From: Anadara kagoshimensis
Taxonomy: Eukaryota; Mollusca; Bivalvia; Arcoida; Arcidae
Reading direction: 5' to 3'
Length of the DNA: 64,000 bases
Assembly (NCBI GenBank): GCA_021292105.1
Contig: CM037874.1
Location: 31,787,185 to 31,851,184 of the forward strand
Positions 45,830 to 57,800 of the stretch are shown piece by piece. A model generated the notes under the pieces. That model was not told where the DNA came from and ran no database searches. It was given only the letters and a program-made list of their open reading frames with translations. Positions within the stretch are counted from its first letter, which is position 1. Every line of letters begins with the position of its first letter. The position numbers and the translations under genes are program-made.

Positions 45830-46527
45830 TCCTTTGATTTGATTAAAAAGTAAAAAACTGTCGACTGAGGTTATACCAGGGATTCTACTGGCTAAATCAT
45901 CAACTAGTAGCTTGGTCCAGTAGGTTTTTAACTTGATTTAGAAGTAATATGATGTCTACTTGAGTGATACCAGGCACTTTGCTGGCTGGATTACTGGAAT
46001 TATACCAAGCTTTTTACTGGCTAAATTACTGGAGTCATACTAGGGATTCTGCTGGCATTATACCAAGGATTCTGCTGACTAAATTGTTAACTGGTATCTT
46101 GGTCCTGTAGTTTTTTTTTACGTGATTTAGAAGTAATAGGATAGCTGCTGGGTCATACTAGGGATTCTGCTGCTGAAATCATATGCCTATAGCTTTGTCC
46201 TGTAGTTTTTAACTTGATGTAAGCAATAAAGTGTCAACTTCAGTCATACCAGGCTTTCTACAGGCTGGATTACTGAAATTATACCAGGGATTCTACTGGC
46301 TAAATTGTTAACTTGTAGCTTGGTCCTGTAGTTTTTTAACTTGATTAAGAAGTAACACAATAGCAGCTGGAGTCATACCAGGGATTCTGCTGCTGAAATC
46401 ATACGCCTATAGCTTTGTCCTGTAGTTTTTAACTTGATGTAAGCAATAAAGTGTCAACTTCAGTCATACCAGGATTTCTACTGGCTGGATTACTGAAATT
46501 ATACCAGGGATTCTACTGGCTAAATTG
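45830..46527 (-). repeat. Degenerate tandem copies of the last MTO1 coding exon
   Basis: Directly downstream of the MTO1 stop, sequence like the terminal exon recurs. The best copy, 46394-46308, is an uninterrupted 28-codon frame ending in the same stop and differing from the real exon by one residue ([18 protein letters not shown]). A second, 46172-46085, has a one-base deletion. Weaker ones lie near 46515-46416, 46300-46195, 45985-45898 and 45890-45830. The best spacing is 220 bp. The best copy lacks the IAA codons and the correct splice site. Confidence 0.8.
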
Positions 46528-49500
46528 TTAACTTGTAGCTTGGTCCTGTAGTTTTTTAACTTGATTTAGAAGGAACACAATAGCGGCTGGAGTCATACCA
46601 GGGATTCTGCTGGCTGCTGCTATCTGTAAAAGATTTATAACATCTCTTATATACTTGTTTCTTTGTTTCAAAAACAGGATGGTCTTCATGGTCTAAAACA
46701 TTTGGGACCTTACAGCCAAGATTTGTGCAAATAAATGAATACTTCTCCTAAGGATGCTACATCTAAAATACATTTAACTGAGGCCCTACTAATGTACATT
46801 TACATGGGTTTCCCACAGCCAATTACATGGGTTTCCCACAGCCAATAAGTGTAGAATTTTATCTATTCTAAAAGACCATGTCTTTCATTTCGAAATCCTG
46901 AATGCTTAGTGAAAGAACAATCACAACCTATTTTCAAGTCTTGGTCAGACCTGACCAAAGTTCGAACTCCAAAATCCCACATATTTAGTAATCACACAGC
47001 TAAGATTTGTGGAAATTCAAAATTACAAAAGGATGCCAGATATACAATATCTAAAGTCTAGCATGTACTTTGGAAAAAAGATTTCTGCTTCTTTGTCTCA
47101 AGGTATTTTTTTTACATAAAGGATCTTTCATTATTTTGTAAAGAAATTCCACTAGTGTATTTGGAGTGCATTAATAGGACTTTACCCAAGAAGAAATGGG
47201 GGGGGGGGGGGGGGGGTGCTTCTATATGATTTTTTTTTTTAATTTTCTCTCTTCATAAATTATCATTTTACCAAGAAAAAAGTTTGATACAGAAAGTGAG
47301 AATATATCATTCAATAATGTAGACTTGTTATAACTATTATAATTAAAAAGCTTACACTCTGTGGCCGGGCCTCTGCTAATTTCATTTTGGCATCAGTAGA
47401 TATATTTTTTAATCTGAAAAGAAATTTTAACAAATCTAAATGAGTTACCCCCCTTTGTACAAGGAGTGAGTGAGTAATGGTGTTTAACGTCCCAGTCAAG
47501 AATATTTCACTTATATCGAGACGTCGCCAGCTATAGGCGAAAGTGCAGAAATTTTGCCCGTGCGTTGGGCTTATGGCATTATACAGCAGGGTTCTTTAGC
47601 GTGCCAAGCCCACCGTGACACGGGACCTCGTTTATTTTAAGTTCCCATTCGAAAGAACCGTGACTTTCATTTCGTAATGCCGAGTGCTTGGCGAAAGAAC
47701 AGTCACTACCCACTTTTAAGTCTTGGGTCAGACCCAGCCGGGGCTCGAACCCACGACCTCCCACTTACGGAGCGAGCACTCTACCAACTGAGCTACCGCA
47801 GTGGTTCCCTTTGTACAAGGAGACTTCAAGAGTAACTTCTAGTTTTATGTAATTTCACAACTTTCAAAAGGCCAAATTTTCAGGCAAATTTGAGTTTTCA
47901 GGCGAATTTGAGTTTAATTAAGTCCAATCTGGGAAGATTCTAGTCTTAAAAAGTCTGCCAGTTCACTTAATAAAGCTTAATGACTTTCTCCAAGTGCTCC
48001 AGTTTCTTCTACCATCCCAAAACTGATGGCCTGGGGGGATATAAGTGAAAGAATCCACTCTTCAGCCTCATTATCTCAACATTTATAGAAACGCATAACT
48101 AAAATTTGAAAACATAAGGCACACTAATTTTAAAAGCCAATAATGCTGACAACAACAATAATATACCATAAAAATAAAACCAATTACATGTCTGAACCTG
48201 CATCACCATCCCATGTCACTAAAAGCCCATGTTAAATATGTGAACCTACCATGGAAGTGTTGCATGGTGTTATAAAAGGGTAAGCACCTCCTGTTAAACT
48301 AACTACACCTGCCACATGAAAAATTTAAATTGAGAAAACTACTTCTACCATAGTGAATTAAATGTGAAATGAAAACACCATGAGCAGAAGCAGGTGTATT
48401 GCTGCATAGAAAAGGAAAATTGACAACAGAAAAATTGAAGTCATCACATCTGTCACACAGCTTCAAATGTATTTTTTGTGGGTGTCACAATTGAGGTACA
48501 GTCAAACCTGTTTATAAAGGCCACCCAAGGGAACCAGTTAAAGTGGCTTTATGGATAGGTGGCCCTTATATACAGGTTCAAATAATATGAATAAAGAACA
48601 ATTGGGATACAATTCTACTGGCCTTTATATGCAGGTGGCCCTTATAAGCAGGTGTCCCTTATATATAGATGGCCTTTATGAGCAGGTGTCACTTATAAAG
48701 TGGTGGCCTTTATAAGCAGGTGGCCCTTTTATAGAGGCAGCTTTTAAGGCAGGTTGGACTGCATAAGGTATAACAAGGTTTTACTATACTTACGTCATAT
48801 AATCTAAATCATCAGGTAATATCAACTTTTCATCTTTACGGACTTGTTCTATATGTCTCATCTGTTCTTCTAGTTCTGTTTCATATTTAGCTGCAAAATA
48901 AAATGAACAGCTCTGCCAAATTATTCAGGCCTTTTAGGTCTAATATACAAATTTAATAGACTGTCAAAATAATTGAAGTATCGCCGGCCACATCCACAAT
49001 GTTCCGTCACTGGCCGCCATCACGGTACCAAAGCAGCGTCACGGCAACTGATGACGTTCTAGTGTCAGTGACGTCATTAAACCGCACAATTCAGGCCAAG
49101 TTTTCATTCTTTTTGCATGTAATTCAAGCATGTCGACCCTTTGTCGGAACATAGTAGGTGTGGCCGGCGATCCATCAATTGACCAATGGATGGAGTTTAA
49201 CAGTTTCAAGCGTCTAGTAATTTCATTTCATGACAAAATGGTTCAAGGTTTTACTGCTTCAGATAACTTTGACCTGGGATGAGGGTCAAGATCAACCAGC
49301 TTCACAATATGCTGATGTAATTAGCTATAATGCCTCTTAGTTTAAGATAAGAACATACCTAAAGCTATTATTACATAAGGTCGCTGTGAACTTGAATGCA
49401 GATTAAGGTTAACCCTTTTCTTACATGCACTTGACCTGGACCAAACACTAATAAGAGTGCTCACTTTGTATGTGGGAGGGCATGAGTTAGAATCCAGCCA

Positions 49501-51805
49501 GGTCTGACCAAGTCTTGAAACTTAAAAATAGGTAGTGACTGTTCTTTTACCAAGCACTTGGCATTTATAATGAAAGTCATATGGTCTTTTGGTAGAGGCT
49601 TTAAAAATCAACAACTAGTGTCATAACAGGCATATCTGCCATTTTACCCATAGCTGGTGACATCTCAATATCACAGAGGTATTCTTGACTTGGATGTAAA
49701 ATTTATCAGGTTGACCTGGATCAACCCCATATCAGTAGACCAACTTGTGTTTGAAGGTCAAATCTTCCTCAAGAAGAGAGAGGATAAAATGGTCATTTAT
49801 ATGTGGTAATAGGTTTCTTTACCTTCTGCAGACAACCTCTTTAGGATTGTTGTATTCATCTGTGTAAACATATGTCTGTATCTTTTATAAAATAAAGTTG
49901 TATCTACCCCATTGTGACTTAGAAGTTCAAAGGCACTAAAATGAAAGAAGTAAAAGAGGAAAATAAAACAGAACACCAAAAAATCATGAGTACCTGAATG
50001 TTAATTTTCAAGACTGCAAGATATAGTGTACACATTATTTTATTTTACACCTGCTGTGGGTTAATTAAGTTTATTAAAAGAGCTAAAGTATTTTTGACTA
50101 ATTTGCTGAAATAGGTTACTTTTTGAAGGACTTTCTCAGAAATAAGTAGCCAATGGCAATTTTGGCTACCAGGAATGGAAATATAGTACTGCTCTACTGC
50201 TCATGGGCATTCAAAGCAACCCAGTTATAGATGAAACACAATACCCAAGGTTTGACAATTTGACCATGTACCTCACAAATCGCAATGTCTTTCACTGCCT
50301 AGTTTAAGTCCACATCAGGCAGACATTAGTGTGTAAAAGTGTGCCAATTACTGTTCCCAGAATGTCAGTAGCTTATTCAGGTGTTCTATCATTCCAGACC
50401 TCAGAACTAACTGACTGACGTGAAATAATCTTGAATGGGGTGTAAAACACTATTCTAAGCAACCAGTATTAGAATAGAATATCTATCTGGTAAAACAAGA
50501 AGGTCCAGTGAAAGGAGAAAGAGAGAGACATTGTCTGTATCCAGTCCATCTTGATTTATTGGAACCTTCTTGGAACCCACAATACAGTCAAACTTATTTA
50601 TAAAGGCTGGCTTTGAGAACCAGTAAAATTGACCTTTATGGGCAGGTGGCCCTTATACACTGGTTTAAATAATATGAATCAAGAACAATTGCGATAATAA
50701 TTAACTGGCCTTTAAAAGCAGGTGGCACTTATATAGAGGTGGACCTTAAGCATGTTAAGGCAGATTTGACTACTATCAGCAGAGATAGAACTATGGTCAT
50801 CTTCAACAATCTAAGGCCAGACCATTATTAGACTAAAAACTTTTAAACTGTTCTTCATACCTGTATAAATCTGTTTTAAACATCTGTTTTTGAGGCTGTA
50901 TTCCCAGTTCTTCTGCCCATTCTCTCTTAGATTTTCTGACACTTTTTAACTGGTCGCTGACTTCAGATATTAACTTCTTTTTATCAATGTATCTGTTGTA
51001 CCTATACTGGCTCACACAACCCACATCATAACCTAATATATAACAGCAAACAGTTTTTTTAGTCCAACTCGTGCATACAATGATATTCAATTAGTCAAAC
51101 CTACCTTAAAAGCCAACTCTAAACAAGGGCTGCTTTTAAAGGTCTCTAACTTTTTATCCTACTCTCTCTCTATTCAAGTTATCTGAGCTTGTTTATAAGG
51201 GTTACTTTTACAGATTCTCTTCGATGGCCTGTATAAACAGGTTTGACTGTAAATGTAGATAGTCACGCAATTATATAAATAATACTTAAAATCATTCAAC
51301 CCTTTGATATAAGAAAAAACTGTCAAGATATACTTTATAACAATAAATATTCGCAGGTAGAAATTTTTGTGGTTTAACATTCAGAAAACTGTTCGCATGT
51401 TCTTACATTTTCATAGTTGATAACTTTGTATGTTAGCCCATTTGTATTTTTTAACATTTAAAAAACTTAGAAGTGTACTTATTTTGCGATTAATACTTGG
51501 CCATGAAAATTGCAAGTTTATAGCTAACATTTCACGTTATACAGTAACAAATATTTACCTCTTTCTGTGAGTCTATCGTCAGCGTTATCTGGTCGCAGGG
51601 ATATTCTGAACTCTGACCTACTTGTAAACATACGATATGGTTCATTTGTCCCGTGGGTCGTTAAATCATCAATCAATACTCCTATGTATCCCTCTGTCCT
51701 GTCTACGATAAAAGGCGGCCTATTCTGTACAACCAAAGCAGCATTAATACCAGCTATTAATCCCTGAAACATAATTGATATTTCAATTTTTTTACAACTT
51801 TCCAG

Positions 51806-51843
<38 letters not shown>

Positions 51844-54800
51844 CCAGGGCAATTGCAATTATGAACATGACAGCAAAAATTGTGAAAAAGAAAAAGTGAT
51901 AGAAAACTTCAAAATATTGTTTCCAAAGTTGAAACTTACAAAATTGTAAAAATTGGCAAAGTGATTGTGAAAATCCATAAAATTTTGAATTGTGGATGGA
52001 GCAGAATATTGACACCCCCCCCCCCCCCCCCAAAGAAAAAAAAACCAACAAAGTGAGACTTTTGTTTTGTTTGCTGTAATCAGTTTAATAAAACATCAAG
52101 AGGCCCATGGGCCTTAATGCTCACCGGTGACCTTGACCATTGAACCCATTACCCTAATTCATATATCAAAATGATCATTAGGCCAATACCTACAGAATTC
52201 TAATATACATGCCTATACAAAATATTTATAGTTTATTTAAGATAATAACCAGTTTAGTATTCATTTGCATCTGTGACCTTGAACTTTGAACTCATGACCT
52301 TCATTCATATATCAAAAAGATCATTAGGCCAATACCTACAATATTCCAATATATAGGCCTATACAAAAAGTTTATAGTTTTTGTAATATTTTTTTTCATT
52401 TCAGTACTTGTTTGTATCTGTGACCTTGACCTTTGAACCCATGACCTTCATTTATATATCAAAATGACCATTGTGCCATTACCTACAATATTCTAATATA
52501 TATACCTACACAAAAAATTAATAGTTTTGTAGATAATGAACTATTTCAGTATTCGTTTGCATCTGTGACCTTGGCCTTTGAACCCATGATCTTCATTCAA
52601 ATATCAAAATGATCATTAGGATAATATCTACAATATTCTAATATACATGCCTGTACAAAATGTTTATAGTTTTCAAGATAATTAACCATTTAAGTATTGT
52701 TTGCATCTATGACCTTGACCTTTGAACCTATGACCTACATTCATATATCAAAATTATGGTTCGGCCAATACCTACAATATTCTAATATGCATGCCTATAC
52801 AAAAAGTTAATACTTTTGCAGGTAATTAACGTTTTTGGTATAGTTGTGCATCTGTGACCTTGACCTTTGAACATATGACCTTCATTTATATATCAAAATG
52901 ATCGTTAGGCCAATAACTACAATATTCTAATATACATGCCTATACAAAAAGTTAATAGTTTTGCAGATAGTTAACTATTTTAGTACAGTTGTGCATCTGT
53001 GACCTTGGCCTTTGAACCTATGACCTTGATCTATGTATCATCATGTCAATGCCTACAATTAACTGAAAACCCCATGCTATTATCACCTGAAATATTTTTA
53101 AAAATAGCTTTTTTTAACAAAGGTCAAAAACTAGGACATGACCTTGACCTTTGACCTTGACATCTATTGGAAGAAATCAGCAAGACAAGATCAATAGTGA
53201 ATATTCCATACAATTATCTTCCACCATTATTAAGTAATAACAATAAATGTCTCATTTATTAAAATTACATAATTTTACGCAAAAAAAGTGTAATCTATTT
53301 CATGAAAAACACAATGTTTATGATCCTAGGTATCCTGAATCCAAATATCTAATCAAAATTTGCCTGCACCTTTTGGTTTCAGAGAAGAAGATTTTCTTGT
53401 CTTTTGGCTATTTTTAGTAATGGCAGCCATCTTGTTGACCCAGAACACAATTTTGAAAGCCTGTTACCCAGGCATGATAACCACTTAGTTTCATCAAATT
53501 TGGCTCAGTAGTTTTGGAGGAACAGATTAAAATGTAAAGTTTACACACAACGAACGACGCATGACACACGACGCATGATACACGACGCATGACACACGAC
53601 GGACGGTGAAAGATTGCAAAAGCTCAACTTTGACTCAGGTGAGCTAAAAACCATCCAAATCCATGACAAATCACAATCCCAAAGCAATGTAAAACTTTTA
53701 AAACCTGGCAAGTTAAGAAACAAGTGAATTTTAAGCAGGAAGTGAAGCCAGGTGCTTTGGAAGAGCAAGCACTACTTGTTTAGCTAGTTACACCTGCCAC
53801 ATCGAAATTGAGAATAAAAGAAACATGGAACTATGAGATGTCAAATATATATATACTGCGATGTTTAGTAGTTACCTGGGCTGCAGCTTCTTCATAACCA
53901 GTAGTCCCATTTATCTGACCAGCAAAAAACAGATTCTGTATTGGTATAGTTTCTAGAGACGGTCTGAGTTGTCTCGGATCCATATAGTCATACTCCACAC
54001 CATAACCTGTGGATGAAAATATCAAAATGTAGCCAATAGATTATATAAGAACTTCAGAGGCCAAGTGGTCTAAAGTGTGCACTGACAAATCACAACAAGT
54101 CCCAGCAACTAGGTTTTGAATCCCACTCAGCAGATCATAGTGTGAGAAGTATGTCAGTAACCTTGCAACATCTATGGAGTTTAGATGGTGACCACTGCTG
54201 TAGCTCATTTGGTAGAGTGTTCACTCTGTAATGTGGGGGGGGGGGGGGGGGAGGGGAGGGGAGTCATTAGTTCGAACCCTGGCCAAGTCTGACCAAGACT
54301 TTAAAATAGGTAGGAACTTTTTTGTCTCCAAGCATTCAGCATTAAGAAATGAAAGGTTCACAGGATCTTTCGGAAGAGACCTTAAAAACCGATGCTCTGT
54401 GTCAGGGCAGGTATGGCACTGAGTACACTGCATAGGTCACATTTCAGCAACTTCACCTATTGTTGGGAAGTCTAAATATAAGTGAAATATTCTTGACTAG
54501 GAAGTAAAACCCTATTCAATCAATCAATTAATCTTGGTTGGTGGATTTCTCTGGGTACTCAAGTACTCCATACTCCAAGAAATGACCACTTTAATAATTT
54601 AAGTTACAGGAACCTTGATATAGGTATTACACCATTACTCCATAGTCCATATTACCATAATGTTCATCAATGCACCACATCTTGTTTGGATCTATTGTTT
54701 CCAAATGTTGTGATACAGTTCCCATTACAATTTTTGGGATAAGATCATTATTTTGGAAAAAGATTAAATTTGTCAGCTGGTTTTCAATTCCAATGTGTGT

Positions 54801-57800
54801 TATAGTGTGTCAAGTTTGACCTGGCCGTTTGACCTTTAAGTTGAATATTCAAACAGATATATCCATTGTGTAATTTCGTTGCTATATAAACTTGATACAT
54901 ATGGATAGATGATAGTAAAATTGGGTACAGGGTGTTTAGAGTAATGAAACTTGCTGTCTTAAATTACCTAAATCACACAGTCTATTAGTCCAATCTAGTA
55001 TTCAAATTAAAGGTCAAACAGTCAAGTTAAACTTGACACACTATACACACATATGATACCATTATGGTACAACCTCTTCAAAACACATCAATCCCTTTCA
55101 TTGACATTATATATCATTTATCATTTTTTTTATTCTTTGCTTTTTTGTTCAAGGCAAATGTTCCATACTCTAAACAGGTTAGGTCCCATCTTCAAAAAAC
55201 CCTTGGTCCAATCTTAAGAACAGTCTAGGTCCCATCCCCAGAACAGGTTAGCACCAATATGTATTCCTTGCAAAGATGAACCCAGAACAATATCATTTCC
55301 ATCACAAACTATAACATTTAAGGAGGCTTTATGGTGACCTTATAACCATGGAAACTAAGGTTCAGCTGTGACTGTATGCTGGATTACCTGGTCTATAAAA
55401 CTCTGCCTTCTGTAACCCGGGTATACATCTTATCATGCGTATCTGATCTTCCTCTGGCATTGTACAGGATAAACCATTAGGATACACTACATCACTGTCT
55501 AATCCTACAATATCAATGTGCTAGTTAATACTTCATATTAATTAATATGACATCAAAAAAGCATATAGGGCCCTTAGAACTGTCCAATGGGATTCACCAG
55601 TATATGTGTGATACCCCATAATGTTTCTGGGGAATAATTACTTTCAATGACAATGGAATCGTTTCAGTTTACTTTTCACATAAAAATTATGTTACTCAAT
55701 GAAATTTGGATGTATTAATGTTTTCCAAAAAGTTCTGCACAAATGTTAAGGGGTATATTGATCACATGGTATGCTGGCGAACTCCATTGTTATCCAGAAA
55801 CCATTTTGAATTCTACAGATACAGATAAAGTTACTTGGCTTTGTGTTTTTTTTTCACATTTTCTGTACAACTTATGGAGTAATTCCCCTTTTATTACTAT
55901 TTTTGTATAAACTTATGTTAGAATACTTATCGGTACTATGAAACTATGACAAAAATTGAAAATCTCATCTTTTACCTTTATTCCCCTGTTTGGGTATGGA
56001 TGATCATATGTAAAGAAAAGCCATTCATTGCCACCATTTGTTCAATCAAAGTCAAAGTTTGGCAGTATAACAGGAAGTTGGGCAAAAAAATTGAGGGAAA
56101 TTTATAAAGATCAACATAAAAAAGGGATTTTAGGACTTCAAAATAGTGTGAAAGTATGTGAGGCTGAAAGAGTTATCAAAAGGCAATATAATGAAGTTGT
56201 AATTAACAACAAATCAAAGAATTAGTTTCATAATAATTTAAATTAAAGGCTTTATTTCCACCAAGGTCATTGGATTATGAAGTTATAGTAGTCATCAGCT
56301 GTCTCTGCCATCAAACAAATGCAAATCACAACGTTTTTATTGTGTCTATTATGGACCTCTCCCTCTGGATCAGTTCTTCTATAGCCTATCAGCTCAGTCA
56401 CTATATCTCTCTAGACAACACTATAGGAGAACCAGGCATGGATCCAGACGGGGGCACACCCGGCCTGTGCCCCCCCCCCCTAAAATTTTCGCAGCCTCTT
56501 CACCACACTATTACATGGGGTAAGGAGTGCTCTATATAGCCTTTGTCCCCAAACACAAATTAGAAATTTGTCAGTGTGCCCCCATTAACATAGAATCCTG
56601 GATCCGCCACTGAGAACAGTTCCCTCGGGAGAGGTCCATAATAGATTAATAAAGGTGAACGTAGAAATTTCTACCATCATTTCTTCAAGTGAACATCTTT
56701 ACCACTGACATAGGAAGACGGAAGAAAACATCATTATACCCCGTGCTTAAAAAGTGGGGGGTATATAGTGATAGGGGTGTCCGTCCGTCCGTCCTTCCGT
56801 TACACCTTAGGGTACCTATCTCTTATCCGCAACTCCTCCTAAACCTTTCAATGGATTTTCATGAAACTTTCACACAATCTTTGTGATATAATGTAGATGT
56901 GCACCTCCTATTTAAAAATTTGATCCGATGGATTTTTTTTATGTGGGGGGAGCGGGGGTATTTTTGGTGAGCTTGTGGCTCTCAGTTATTCTAGTTATTT
57001 CTCATTTAAGTGATCAGACTATAAAAATCACTTTATCAATTTTCTTAGTTAATACAATAACCTAATTTACATATAAAAATAAGTACTGTATTTTCATAAA
57101 CTGAGTGCACATGGTTTTCATTATTTATTTATTTTAATTGAAAATGTTTTCATTAAACTATCAATAAAATGCATTTAAAATGCACTGACCTAACCAAATT
57201 ATATTTTTAATTAAAAACATTATTGTTCAGTTTTCTTGTACATATAGAAATTTTGCGAAAATTTTGGAAAGTTTATACACCAATTGGGCCTCATTCAAAG
57301 TTACATCAGGGCATTTAGGGTCAGGTAGGTCATTGCTGTTCGGTCTTTTCCAGGTGTGATCATCATGAATATTCCAATTATGACATAACTTTTATAGTTG
57401 TTCCAAGTAAGAAGGTACAGAAGGGATAATTTTGACATAGTCATATTTGTTGTTTTGTTAAAAAGTTAAAAAAAATTGCTCTATGTACAGAATTAAGTTC
57501 ACTTTTTCATGAATGAAAAATATGTTTTGATATTAGGTCAGTATCATTTTGTATTAAGTTTTAACAATTTTTTGTGAGTTTGTTGGAAAATACGACTTTA
57601 TTCTTGCATTTTCCATGTGCACTGAATTTATGGAAATACAGTAGTCAATTATCCTGTATTGTGTCTAAAAATAGTGTGAATGACCTTGATTCAAAGGGGG
57701 TTGCGAACCTCTGGCAAATGTCAGATCAAATAAATCACAGCTGTAGATTGCAGCAGACAGTCATTTTATTTCCTACTAATGAGGTCCACTCAATGCTTTG

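Noticed and set aside
46308..46394. Alternative terminal exon of MTO1
   Set aside because: The frame is open, but the adjacent acceptor would splice in the wrong frame and the IAA codons are missing.
52013..52031. Homopolymer runs (C at 52013, G at 47200 and 54234) as functional G-quadruplex sites
   Set aside because: They are single uninterrupted runs, prone to sequencing error, and nothing links them to a promoter.
51524..52051. 175-codon open frame, minus strand, as a single gene
   Set aside because: Only its 3' part (51559-51763) is an MTO1 exon. The upstream part is intron including a (CT)n tract and a C-run read through by chance.
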